Shown piece by piece: positions 40,867 through 48,497 of a stretch of DNA of 50,896 nucleotides. Under the pieces are notes generated by a model. The model worked only from the letters and a program-made list of their open reading frames with translations, was not told where the DNA came from and did not search any database. Each line of letters opens with the position of its first letter. Position 1 is the stretch's first letter. This DNA comes from Planctomycetota bacterium. GTDB taxonomy: Bacteria > Planctomycetota > JACOTG01. A program made the translations under genes and the position numbers. The stretch is taken from the NCBI GenBank assembly GCA_016178505.1, contig JACOTG010000018.1:1-50896 (forward strand), in the 5' to 3' direction.

Positions 40867-41610
40867 TCAAAAGCCCTTTCGGACGTACTCCTGTTCCGCG
40901 CGCTCGTTGAATTCGAATCCGTCGGGCAAGTTCACGCTTCGATAGATCGTGGGCTTGACGCCGACGGCGAGGCAGGCTGCCACGATCTCCGCGGTGAGTG
41001 ACCACAACGCAACGGCTGACAGGACGCCCGAAGTCGGACAGATCTTGGTCTCGACGCCGGCCACCTCGACGACGGCGTCGCCCACGTGACTCTGGTTGTC
41101 GATGACGACGTCCGCAATTTCGAAGAGCCGCTTCCCGCACGGATGGGCTGGAAGAAGCGTCTCGCTGAACGCGACGGATGTGATCGCCACGACGGCGACG
41201 CTCGACCGTCGAGCCTGGAGCGCGAGCTCGATCGGAAACGGCTCCTTCCCGCTGTTCGAAACGAGGACGAGAACGTCGCCGGCAGCCATGTTCGACACCG
41301 AGAAAACGTGTGCCGCGAGCGCGTCGAGATGCCAAATGTAGTTCTGCTTGAGAGTCGGCTTGCGTGCTCGGCCGGGGGGGCTCGAATGATGAACTTCCAA
41401 CCGAGCCTCGAGGTGGTGGAGTCCGAAAAATCCACCCGCGCGCCGGACGGGCTCATCCCGCATGTGACCCGTGTCGAAGTGATGGAGCGCGCCACCGGCC
41501 TTCACGCTGCGAGCGACACACTCCGCTGCCCGTTTCAGGCTCGGCCCTTGAGACTCACGAAAGCGCGAGATCGCGTCTACGACATGGTCGAGATAGTTTT
41601 CGAAAAGCAC
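40867..41610 (-). CDS. SIS-domain protein (sugar isomerase/phosphosugar-binding)
   Basis: 247 residues from GTG at 41610, with GGGAGGGCGG upstream. The sugar-isomerase (SIS) fold is visible as GGALHHFDTGHM, GDVLVLVSNSGKEPFPIE and VVAITSVAFSE. The N-terminal helical part and overall length resemble the UPF0309 group, related to the N-terminal half of phosphosugar isomerases and MurQ/GmhA-like proteins. It probably binds a phosphosugar or N-acetylated sugar phosphate in the cytosol. No metabolic neighbour clarifies the substrate. Confidence 0.82.
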   Translation of the reverse strand: MLFENYLDHVVDAISRFRESQGPSLKRAAECVARSVKAGGALHHFDTGHMRDEPVRRAGGFFGLHHLEARLEVHHSSPPGRARKPTLKQNYIWHLDALAAHVFSVSNMAAGDVLVLVSNSGKEPFPIELALQARRSSVAVVAITSVAFSETLLPAHPCGKRLFEIADVVIDNQSHVGDAVVEVAGVETKICPTSGVLSAVALWSLTAEIVAACLAVGVKPTIYRSVNLPDGFEFNERAEQEYVRKGF

Positions 41611-41725
41611 CCCTGCCGCCCTCCCGCGATGCGATGTGCCGATGCGAACGTCGCGAACGGGCGGGATCTTACCAGTCGACTCGCGGAGCCGCCATCACCG
41701 TTAGAACGCGACCCTCGACGTTCGA

Positions 41726-43381
41726 TCACGAGCCCATCATCGAACGCAGTTTCTCGATCGCCGAGAACACCGATTCGGTGGCGCCGGGCGACGCGGGCGC
41801 GGCTGCCGTCGCGACCGCCGCAGTCGGGCTCGATGCGACGACGGGTGCGGCGTCGATGGATTCCTTCGCACTTAGTTCTGTTCCCACGGAAACGGGCGTT
41901 GCCGGCGTCGCGACGAATGCCGGATCGGGTTGAGATCGGAGAGCCTGGAGCGACGCCTCGACCTCGCGAATGGCTTCACGGATGCGTCGCGTTTCCTCGG
42001 TGAGGCCCGTGATGCCGCCTCGGAATTCCTCGATCGCTGCCAGGCGAGTCTCGAACCGACGGCGCACTTCCGCGAACTCGCGCTCGACGTCCGTGTTCGC
42101 ACGCGTGAAATCGCCTTTCAGCTCGCCAGGGAGGTCGCCGATCCGATGCGAAAGCTCCGCCAGAGTCTCCTGCGATTGACCGAACGTCTGACGCAATTCG
42201 GTGATTGCCTGACGTTGCGCATCGAGCGCCTCGCGCACGGTGCCGAGCGGCGCCGCGGGATCCGGCAACGCTTCGAGCCGATTTCGCAGCCACTCGATCG
42301 ACGACAGAACGCTTCGCAGCTCCTTCTCCGAATCGGCGATCGCGGTTCGGATCTCGTGCCGGATTTCCTCCTTGCGGTGCGCGAGATCTTCACGCACCTC
42401 GGAGAGTCCCCGGTTCCATTCTTCTCGCTGCGCAACCTGCACGCGAGCCCACTCGTCCCGGAAGTCGACGGGTCGCCGCTTACGATCCTCGTCGAGGCTC
42501 GTGCGCATGTCGCGAAACGAGCCTTCGATTCGTTCCGACACCGATCCGAGATAGCTTTCGATGCTGCCGAAGTGGCTTTCCGTCTTCGCGAGGTCCTCCT
42601 CCATGGTCGCGATCCGCGCGGCGACGTCACGGACCGCACCGCGCGTTTCGTCACTGGCGGCGTCGAGCTGTGAAGCCTTCGGCACGTCACCGGACCACTG
42701 GACGAGTGCACGAACATCCGCCTGCACGGGTGCGAGGTCGGTTTGGCGCGCGAGCGGCTGCATGGCGGCGCGCATTCCCTCCAGCCACTCCGTTCGAAGC
42801 CGATGAAGGAACTTCCCGAGATCCGCGAACTTGTTGCCTTGCTCCTCGAACGCACGCCGCACTTCGGGTGCCGGGAGGACGCGAGTCTCTAGCTCGCTCC
42901 GAAGTGTCGCCAATTCGGTTCGCACTTTGTCGAGCTGCGCCGAGAAACGCTCGGCTCGCGCGAGATCGGTGTGCCGTTTGACCTCCTCGAGGCTCTGCTG
43001 CAGTGCTTCGTTCTTCTCGAGAAGTGCCTCGTGCGACTCGCCGACGTCGCGGAACACGGACTCGAGCTGGGTGACGCGCCGCAAGCACAGTCCGCCGACG
43101 AGCGCGATCGTCGAGATCGCAAGGAGGCCAGCGGGACTCGCGCCCGCGTGCTCGAGCGCTGCTCGCATCGGCGATGCGCCGCCTCCGCTCCCGGAATCGA
43201 GCGCGGCGATCACGCACGCGAGCAAGGCGCCAAGCCCAGACAAGACGAACAGCACCCACGCGACCGAATCGCGACGGGAACGCTGGCGTCGCCGTCGTGA
43301 TGGCTGGAGCGGACGATCGACGGGCTCGTTCTCGATCGGTTGCGGTGCTTCGGCGTCGTCGCAGGCTTCGGGTTCGTTCAT
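41726..43381 (-). CDS. Membrane protein with long coiled coil
   Basis: 551 residues from the ATG at 43381, with GGAG 8 bases upstream (an ATG at 43405 is in frame but lacks a site). A charged, basic N-terminus (~50 residues) is followed by two transmembrane helices (VAWVLFVLSGLGALLACVIAAL and AGLLAISTIALVGGLCL), then about 350 residues of Arg/Glu/Leu-rich coiled coil and an Ala/Pro/Thr-rich tail. The profile recalls apolipoprotein-like or RmuC-like cell-envelope coils, but no catalytic motif is present. Function unknown. The upstream 289 bases include a tRNA-like remnant and the divergent rpmH promoter. Confidence 0.75.
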   Translation of the reverse strand: MNEPEACDDAEAPQPIENEPVDRPLQPSRRRRQRSRRDSVAWVLFVLSGLGALLACVIAALDSGSGGGASPMRAALEHAGASPAGLLAISTIALVGGLCLRRVTQLESVFRDVGESHEALLEKNEALQQSLEEVKRHTDLARAERFSAQLDKVRTELATLRSELETRVLPAPEVRRAFEEQGNKFADLGKFLHRLRTEWLEGMRAAMQPLARQTDLAPVQADVRALVQWSGDVPKASQLDAASDETRGAVRDVAARIATMEEDLAKTESHFGSIESYLGSVSERIEGSFRDMRTSLDEDRKRRPVDFRDEWARVQVAQREEWNRGLSEVREDLAHRKEEIRHEIRTAIADSEKELRSVLSSIEWLRNRLEALPDPAAPLGTVREALDAQRQAITELRQTFGQSQETLAELSHRIGDLPGELKGDFTRANTDVEREFAEVRRRFETRLAAIEEFRGGITGLTEETRRIREAIREVEASLQALRSQPDPAFVATPATPVSVGTELSAKESIDAAPVVASSPTAAVATAAAPASPGATESVFSAIEKLRSMMGS

Positions 43382-43500
43382 TGAGGAGTCTCCGTTCGAT
43401 GACATCGCGCGCGACTTTTCGGTTGGTCGTTCGTTACCCAAGCCCGAACGCCACCACGTCGCGCGAGGCCGTCGCGAGGGACCGTCGCTCGAGATCCCGC

Positions 43501-43562
43501 AACTGGACAGCGGACCTTCGTATCGGCAACGTTGGCGGTTCGAGTCCAGCATCGGTTCGCTT
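43501..43562 (+). pseudogene. tRNA-derived remnant (tRNA-Thr-like)
   Basis: The run AACTGG...AGCGGAC...TTGGCGGTTCGAGTCC...ATCGG follows the order of the D-loop, anticodon arm, T-arm (TTCGAGT loop) and 3' acceptor strand of a typical bacterial tRNA-Thr. The T-stem no longer pairs (GGCGG against CCAGC) and no matching 5' acceptor strand is found upstream, so it cannot fold as a working tRNA. The assignment rests on recalled tRNA consensus. Confidence 0.4.
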
Positions 43563-43600
43563 CGGAACGGAAGGAAGGAGGGGCGGGAGGCGAAAAGGCA

Positions 43601-43629
43601 TTGCCGGCCTCGAGGTGCGCCCCTATAAT
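43601..43629 (+). promoter_or_regulatory. rpmH promoter
   Basis: TTGCCG (43601-43606), a 17-base spacer and a perfect TATAAT (43624-43629), followed by CCGCGGCC. It sits 41 bases before the rpmH ATG. Confidence 0.7.
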
Positions 43630-43670
43630 CCGCGGCCTTTCAATGCCGGCTTCGACTCGCGGAGACCTCG

Positions 43671-43838
43671 ATGAAAGTCAACATTCGACGTTCGAACCTG
43701 AAGAAGCGACGGAAGGTCAGCTTCCTTCGCCGCATGCGCACGAAGGGCGGGCGCGCCATCCTGAAGCAGAGGCGTCACAAGCACAAGCTGAAGCCGGGGC
43801 GCCGGGATGTTCGAAAGCGACGGAAGCAGAGCGTCTAG
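43671..43838 (+). CDS. rpmH: Ribosomal protein L34
   Basis: A 55-residue, extremely basic protein beginning MKVNIRRSNLKKRRKVSF, with the L34 core RMRTKGGRAILKQRRHKHK. The SNLKxxR start and the R-M-x-T-K-x-G-R block are the L34 signature. GGAGACCTCG precedes the ATG and a strong promoter lies upstream. It is longer than typical L34 (44-47 residues), with a Lys/Arg-rich C-terminal extension (PGRRDVRKRRKQSV). Unlike most bacteria it is not followed by rnpA nor near dnaA or yidC within this window. Confidence 0.88.
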   Translation: MKVNIRRSNLKKRRKVSFLRRMRTKGGRAILKQRRHKHKLKPGRRDVRKRRKQSV

Positions 43839-43897
43839 CGATCGCTCGACCGAACCGGTGTCCGGTCCGCGATCGAAAATCCAACGACGTCGAGCGA

Positions 43898-44983
43898 CTA
43901 GCCGCCGGATCCCGGGCCTTTTCCGGACTGGATCGCCCCGTCTTCCTTAGGGCCTGGCCCGGTGCCACCGGGACCGAATCCCGATGGAATCTCGACGGAG
44001 AAACTCCACGGTCGCGTGAGCCCGTCTTCGCCGGGCCCGACGCCCGGAAAGCCTCGCGACGGCAACGGCGGGTGCGCCTCCAAGACGTTCAAGCAACGCG
44101 TTTCGCTGTGGCTGCCGTTCACGAAGAAATCCAGAACCTCGGCACCGATGTTGTCGGTAGCTGACGTCACACAAAACGATCCGAACCGGTTTCCCACTCC
44201 GAGGACGATTCCCGCATCCGGCTTGCCGTCGCCGTCGACGTCCGGACATGCCAATGGTTCGAACTCGGCGATCTCGAACCAGTCGAAGGCGCACGAGCTC
44301 GGACCCGTGCACGTCGCCGCGAGTCGGCTGTTCAGCCCGGGCAAGCAAACGGCAACCACCGCCTCGTAAGGACATCCCTGCGCGTCGGGCGGCATGGGCG
44401 GAAACTCGGCGTCGTCGATCATCAAGACGGGACGAGAGCTCGGATTTGGATGTGGGAAGCAAATATCCTCGCCGTCCGGTGCTTCAACCGTGCGCGGGTC
44501 CGCTCGAACGACGACGATGTCCGCGAGGAAGCCGTTCGGAAGCCCCTGTGCAGAAACCTTGATGCGGTTGACGAAACAGATGTCGTGCTGGTCGAACGCC
44601 GTCGGATCGCTATCGATCGGGAATGTGTAGGCTTCCGCCTCACCCTCGCACTGCCGCGAACAGTCCAACGACGACGTCCACGCGTCTTCGAGCGTCGCCG
44701 GCGCCGCGCACGAACTCGCGGCCGATTCCGATAGACCGAAACGAGACCCGTCCGGGATCTCGCGAATGGTCAGAACGACGACTCGGCACTCGTCGTGGTT
44801 GCGCCCATCGATGACGATCGTGCCGGAAAGCCAGCCGTCGCCGTCCGTCACCGAGAAGGAGGGTCCGCCGGAACTGCCGTCGGTGGCAGAACCCGCGCCG
44901 TGCGAGGCCGGGTTCGACCTCACCTGCCCGAGAGCCGAACCGGAAATGAGCACAGCAACCGCCACACCCACGCACGTCGTCAT
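43898..44983 (-). CDS. Secreted protein sharing the C-terminal domain of the large repeat exoprotein
   Basis: 361 residues from the ATG at 44983 (AAGGGGGC upstream), with a signal peptide (MTTCVGVAVAVLISGSALGQ). An N-terminal ~90 residues (WLSGTIVIDGRNHDECRVVV) is followed by the same ~240-residue domain as the end of the 809-residue protein at 35758-38187: AEAYTFPIDSDP, LPNGFLADIVVV, DGEDICF, CPDVDGDGKPDAG, GAEVLDFFVN, CLNVLEAHPPLP and TRPWSFSVE. A Gly/Pro-rich tail ends the protein. Conserved Cys residues and the DVDGD phrase suggest disulfides and calcium binding. Function unknown; probably an extracellular surface protein. Confidence 0.8.
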   Translation of the reverse strand: MTTCVGVAVAVLISGSALGQVRSNPASHGAGSATDGSSGGPSFSVTDGDGWLSGTIVIDGRNHDECRVVVLTIREIPDGSRFGLSESAASSCAAPATLEDAWTSSLDCSRQCEGEAEAYTFPIDSDPTAFDQHDICFVNRIKVSAQGLPNGFLADIVVVRADPRTVEAPDGEDICFPHPNPSSRPVLMIDDAEFPPMPPDAQGCPYEAVVAVCLPGLNSRLAATCTGPSSCAFDWFEIAEFEPLACPDVDGDGKPDAGIVLGVGNRFGSFCVTSATDNIGAEVLDFFVNGSHSETRCLNVLEAHPPLPSRGFPGVGPGEDGLTRPWSFSVEIPSGFGPGGTGPGPKEDGAIQSGKGPGSGG

Positions 44984-45177
44984 GCACGCCCCCTTCTTCC
45001 CACGCCGCCGACCCAGCACTCGGCTGGGTACCCCAGGCCGCGTTCAGTGCCGCACGCCTAGCACGCGCGACGCACACTCACCCCAATGAGCGCGAGGCTC
45101 GATCGATCTGCGGCAACCATCCGTTCGAATGGCGAGACGGCCAGTCGATTCGAGACGACCTGACGGCGATGAGGGCC

Positions 45178-45206
45178 ATTAGATTCGCGTCGTGCGGTCA
45201 AGTCAA
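45178..45206 (-). promoter_or_regulatory. Promoter of the 361-residue secreted protein gene
   Basis: On the minus strand, TTGACT (45206-45201), a 17-base spacer and TCTAAT (45183-45178). The leader to the ATG at 44983 would be about 190 bases. No other gene is seen in the 308-base gap 44984-45291. Confidence 0.6.
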
Positions 45207-45211
45207 GACAC

Positions 45212-45241
45212 GATTCCCGAGCGCTTCACGGCTCGGGAATC
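45212..45241 (-). terminator. Intrinsic-type terminator after the 155-residue exported protein gene
   Basis: A perfect 11-base-pair stem GATTCCCGAGC/GCTCGGGAATC with an 8-base loop, 50 bases after the stop at 45292 and just before the next promoter. On the minus strand TGTCTTGACTT follows. Confidence 0.65.
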
Positions 45242-45291
45242 GACGCTTCCTCTCGCTTGCGTCGACGCGAAAACGACCTGCTGAGGGAGTC

Positions 45292-45759
45292 CTACTTCCC
45301 GCTCTCGGTGACGACGTTGCTGACGCTCGTCGTCACTCGCGGCTTCTGAGAACCGGACGACGACGAGCGAATCGCGAACGCCTGGAAATAGACCGCGGCG
45401 CCCTTGAGCCTTTGGACGACGCCCGCGGGAATGGTCGCCTGACCTTTTGCCGCCCCTTGTGCGTCGGTCGTACCCGCAACCAATTGCTTGGGCGACGCGA
45501 GGCCGATCTGGAAGGAGGGAACAGTCTGTCCTTGGAACGTGAGCCCGTTCACTTTCGTCACGCCCTTGCTGAACGATGCAAGCACCGCGAAGTGCGAGAG
45601 AGATGGCGCCCCCGAGACGTCGTAGCGGACGATGCCGGCGCCCGTTCGATCCACGGCGGCGCCGAGATGAAACTCCTGAGCGCGCGCGGGCGCGGAAGCC
45701 GCGAGGCCGAGCAACAAACCGATGCCGCAGAGACAGAGTTGGAGCGAGCGGTTCGCCAT
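45292..45759 (-). CDS. Small exported protein of unknown function
   Basis: 155 residues from the ATG at 45759, with AAAGGAGAG upstream. The signal peptide (LCLCGIGLLLGLAASAPARA, cut before QE) is followed by a ~125-residue mature domain rich in Gly, Ser, Val and Thr, predicted to be beta. Phrases such as VKVNGLTFQGQTVPSFQIGL and AVYFQAFAI resemble the generic beta-sandwich exoproteins of Planctomycetota that report surface or fusion properties, but no family is assigned. It has its own promoter and a strong terminator, so it is monocistronic. Confidence 0.7.
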   Translation of the reverse strand: MANRSLQLCLCGIGLLLGLAASAPARAQEFHLGAAVDRTGAGIVRYDVSGAPSLSHFAVLASFSKGVTKVNGLTFQGQTVPSFQIGLASPKQLVAGTTDAQGAAKGQATIPAGVVQRLKGAAVYFQAFAIRSSSSGSQKPRVTTSVSNVVTESGK

Positions 45760-45807
45760 GAAGCATCTCTCCTTTATGCAGGTGCTCGGTCGAGCACGTG
45801 ACGGGTG

Positions 45808-45867
45808 CCTTTGCGCCGCCCGGTGGGCAAAGGTCGGGGAGTTTACCTCAAGTTCTTCGGCGGTCAA
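45808..45867 (-). promoter_or_regulatory. Promoter and hairpin leader of the small exported protein gene
   Basis: On the minus strand, TTGACC (45867-45862), a 16-base spacer and TAAACT (45845-45840). Next to the predicted start is a perfect CCTTTGC/GCAAAGG stem (45808-45814 with 45827-45833). A second stem GTGCTC/GAGCAC (45782-45797) lies closer to the ATG at 45759. Confidence 0.5.
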
Positions 45868-45945
45868 ATCCGATGAGACGAAGCGCGTGATCACCGACTC
45901 GATCGGGGGCGAACTCGTGTCACCCAGGCACACGGTAGGCGCGCG

Positions 45946-46119
45946 CTACGCTGCAGATCCCTTCTTCTCGAGCCACCGACCGAGAAGGAACACGGCGCCG
46001 CCGCCTGCGAGAATCGACAACTCGAGCCGGATGTTGTCGGTCTGAAGTCCCACGACGAGAGCCGCCGCGACGGAGACGAGACCAAACGCCTCGAGAAACT
46101 TGCCGATCCAGTACGTCAC
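45946..46119 (-). CDS. 57-residue membrane protein
   Basis: A GTG start at 46119 is supported by GAGGG 5-9 bases upstream. The 57 residues carry two hydrophobic helices (FLEAFGLVSVAAALVVGLQ and LELSILAGGGAVFLLGRWLE) and a basic C-terminus. Upstream ATG codons in the same frame have no ribosome site and add an unlikely basic leader. Small two-helix proteins like this are often overlooked; nothing more can be said about the role. It is divergent from the site-2 protease gene at 46278. Confidence 0.6.
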   Translation of the reverse strand: MTYWIGKFLEAFGLVSVAAALVVGLQTDNIRLELSILAGGGAVFLLGRWLEKKGSAA

Positions 46120-46277
46120 GTGATCCCTCGACACCGAGAAAGCTCGACGATGCGTGCCATTATCGCGGCCGGCGCTGCGGATGCAACGCACAGCGACGGC
46201 ACGAGCAGCGTTCGGCGAATCGTCCGCATGGTAGATTCATTGGCAGTCGCATCGGAAAGGTGCATCAGGTCTAGATC

Positions 46278-47156
46278 GTGCGGTTCTCCATCAAGATCGC
46301 TCGCCTCTTCGGCATCGACATCCGCGTCCACGCCCTGTTTCTTTTGCCCCTCGCATTGGTCGTGCTCGACGGAGCCCAGGACGGTCTGGCATCGCTCATC
46401 GAGATCCTCATCCTTTTCGGGGGGCTGTTTCTGTTCGTTCTCCTGCACGAACTCGGTCATTCGCTCGTTGCGATTCGAAAGGGAGTGCGCGTCCTGGACA
46501 TCACGCTGTGGCCCCTTGGTGGCCTCGCGCGACTCGCCGGAATGCCCACGAATCCGAGCACCGAGCTGGCGATCACGATCGCGGGCCCGGCAGTGAACTT
46601 CGTATTGGCCGCCGCGTTGCTGCCGGTTTTGTTTGCGTTTCGGACACTGCCGCGACTTCTCGACGTTCACCTCGTCGGCGGCGGAATTCTCGAGACGTTC
46701 TTCCTCATGAATCTGTGGATGGGACTGTTCAACCTCATTCCCGCATTCCCGCTCGACGGAGGCCGTGTTCTTCGCGCTCTTCTCGCTCGACGCTCCGGTT
46801 ACCTGCGCGCCACCGAACTCGCGGTTCGAGCAGGACGGCTGATTGCACTCTGCGGGTTCGTGTGGGGACTGTGGACGGGCCAACTGTGGACTGTTTTCAT
46901 CGCCGTGTTCGTGTGGGTATCGGGCATGCAGGAGCTGTTGGCGGCGCGGTGGCAGGACGCATCGCGGCGGGCATTCGACGACGTCGGATTCCCTTCCGAG
47001 CCCGGCCACGATTTCGAACCCGACTCGGTTCGCCGCGACGACGGCCGAATCCCGGCAATGACGCCGGAGCGGCGTGCGGCGTTGGACGAGGCGTTGGCGC
47101 GACTCCGCCGAGATCGCGAGACACGCGACGATGGTGATGAGCCGCACGAGCCCTGA
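46278..47156 (+). CDS. Site-2 protease family (M50) intramembrane metalloprotease
   Basis: 292 residues from GTG at 46278. The zinc motif HELGH (57-61) lies in the helix FGGLFLFVLLHELGHSLVAI, and the second ligand motif NLIPAFPLDGG around residue 155 provides the Asp. Four to six transmembrane segments surround them. The soluble C-terminal ~70 residues are acidic and basic, with no CBS domain visible, so it is the compact S2P type rather than the PDZ-bearing RseP type. The family cleaves membrane-bound anti-sigma factors or signal peptides; its substrate here is unknown, and the anti-sigma factor in this window is soluble. Confidence 0.88.
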   Translation: MRFSIKIARLFGIDIRVHALFLLPLALVVLDGAQDGLASLIEILILFGGLFLFVLLHELGHSLVAIRKGVRVLDITLWPLGGLARLAGMPTNPSTELAITIAGPAVNFVLAAALLPVLFAFRTLPRLLDVHLVGGGILETFFLMNLWMGLFNLIPAFPLDGGRVLRALLARRSGYLRATELAVRAGRLIALCGFVWGLWTGQLWTVFIAVFVWVSGMQELLAARWQDASRRAFDDVGFPSEPGHDFEPDSVRRDDGRIPAMTPERRAALDEALARLRRDRETRDDGDEPHEP

Positions 47157-47182
47157 ATCGAGCGGAGGCTCGGCCCCCAGAA

Positions 47183-47206
47183 GGCGTCCCTCAAACTAAA
47201 GACGCC
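47183..47206 (+). terminator. Weak hairpin after the site-2 protease gene
   Basis: A GGCGTC/GACGCC 6-base-pair stem with a 12-base loop, 26 bases after the stop, without a T-tract. Confidence 0.3.
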
Positions 47207-47245
47207 CCCACAGTTAGCTCGATAGGAACACGAGCGGAGGCATGG

Positions 47246-48157
47246 ATGGAGCGACGAGCGAAAGTGGCGTTGGCCCTCGGGGGCGGTGGCGCCAGAGGGT
47301 TGGCGCACCTCGGCGTGCTCCGCGTTTTCGAGCGTGAACGCATCCCGATCGATCTGATCGTCGGTACGAGCATCGGATCGATCATCGGCGGCGTGTACGC
47401 GCTCGACCCGCATGCCGATCGAATCATCGAACGGGGCCTCCAGTACCTCCGGAGCGATCGATTCCAGAAGAACTCGTTTCGCCGAGCGATGCCGATCGGT
47501 CGTGGGCAACAGGTCTCGTTCTTCGAGAGCCTGAAGCACAAAGTCCGGAAGCATGTCGCGTATCAACTGATGCTCGCGCGTACGTCGCTCTTCAAGCAGG
47601 AGCGGCTGTACCGGGCGATCGGCGGCCTCGTCGACGGTGCGGACTTCAAGGACACGCACATCCCGTTCTATGCGACCGCCCTCGATCTGGTCAGCGGTCG
47701 AGAAGTGATCCTGTCTCACGGCCGCCTGGTCGACGCCATGGTGGCGAGTTCATCACTCCCCGGCTTCTTCCCTCCCTTCCGTACGGACGGAATGATGCTC
47801 GCCGACATGGGTGTGGTGTGCGCCACGCCGATTCTCGCCGCACTGCGACTCGGCGCCGACGTGGTCGTCGCCGTCGATCTCAGCTCGCGGACGGCATTCA
47901 CGGAGCTGTATCAATCCTCGTCGGGAATCGACGAAATGCTCCGCATCGCAAACATCGGCTCGGCGATCCTCGAGGAGATCGTGCTCGACAAGGCTCACGT
48001 GATCGTCCGGCCCGAAGTCGACGAAATCACCTGGGCTGATTTCTCGCGACCAGCCGAAATGGTCGAGCGGGGAAGCGTCGCGGCCGAGCACCAGGTGGAC
48101 ACGATCCGACGCCTTCTCGGAATCTCGGAGACCGAGACGCCAAAGGCCATCGCCTGA
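47246..48157 (+). CDS. Patatin-like phospholipase
   Basis: 303 residues from the ATG at 47246 (GCGGAGGC upstream). The patatin blocks are present: oxyanion loop GGGGARG (residues 12-18), nucleophile elbow GTSIGS, and the catalytic Asp block, which reads LADMGVVCATP rather than the usual DGG/DGA. No signal peptide or outer-membrane barrel is present, so it would be cytosolic or membrane-associated, in the RssA/YchK-like group. It would hydrolyse an acyl ester of a phospholipid or similar. It is separated from the S2P gene by 89 bases. Confidence 0.88.
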   Translation: MERRAKVALALGGGGARGLAHLGVLRVFERERIPIDLIVGTSIGSIIGGVYALDPHADRIIERGLQYLRSDRFQKNSFRRAMPIGRGQQVSFFESLKHKVRKHVAYQLMLARTSLFKQERLYRAIGGLVDGADFKDTHIPFYATALDLVSGREVILSHGRLVDAMVASSSLPGFFPPFRTDGMMLADMGVVCATPILAALRLGADVVVAVDLSSRTAFTELYQSSSGIDEMLRIANIGSAILEEIVLDKAHVIVRPEVDEITWADFSRPAEMVERGSVAAEHQVDTIRRLLGISETETPKAIA

Positions 48158-48216
48158 TCCGACGACGACACTCCGGCGGCGAATTCGATAAGAACGGAGT
48201 GACGTGTGGGGTGCAT

Positions 48217-48292
48217 TGGAGCGGGTGATGGGACTTGAACCCACGACAACAACGTTGGCAACGTTGTGCTCTACCAACTGAGCTACACCCGC
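48217..48292 (-). tRNA. tRNA-Gly (anticodon GCC), CCA encoded
   Basis: On the minus strand the 76 bases fold as a standard cloverleaf: acceptor GCGGGTG/CACCCGC, D-stem GCTC/GAGC, anticodon stem CAACG/CGTTG with loop TTGCCAA, T-stem GTGGG/CCCAT with loop TTCAAGT, discriminator T and a genome-encoded CCA. A near-consensus promoter lies just upstream. Confidence 0.97.
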
Positions 48293-48313
48293 TCGCTCCC
48301 GAGTGCGGCGCGG

Positions 48314-48341
48314 ATTATACCGGTGCGCTCCCTCGTGTCAA
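48314..48341 (-). promoter_or_regulatory. tRNA-Gly promoter
   Basis: On the minus strand, perfect TTGACA (48341-48336), a 16-base spacer and perfect TATAAT (48319-48314), followed by CCGCGCCGC. The predicted start is about 15 bases before the mature tRNA 5' end. Confidence 0.8.
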
Positions 48342-48402
48342 CGGTCGCTTGCCGACCGAGCGCCCCCGGGATGATCCGACTAAAATTCTTCGGCACAAGC
48401 GC

Positions 48403-48432
48403 TTGACACCGTTTTCAACAGTGGGGTATGCT
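48403..48432 (+). promoter_or_regulatory. Promoter of the calcium-repeat exported protein gene
   Basis: TTGACA (48403-48408), an 18-base spacer and TATGCT (48427-48432). Transcription would start near 48438-48440, which argues against the GTG at 48438 as the translation start. Confidence 0.6.
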
Positions 48433-48497
48433 TCGACGTGGCTTCCGAAATGGAGCACGAAGAGAGCGTCCAAGGAAAAGCTCGAAAGAGGGTCTCC

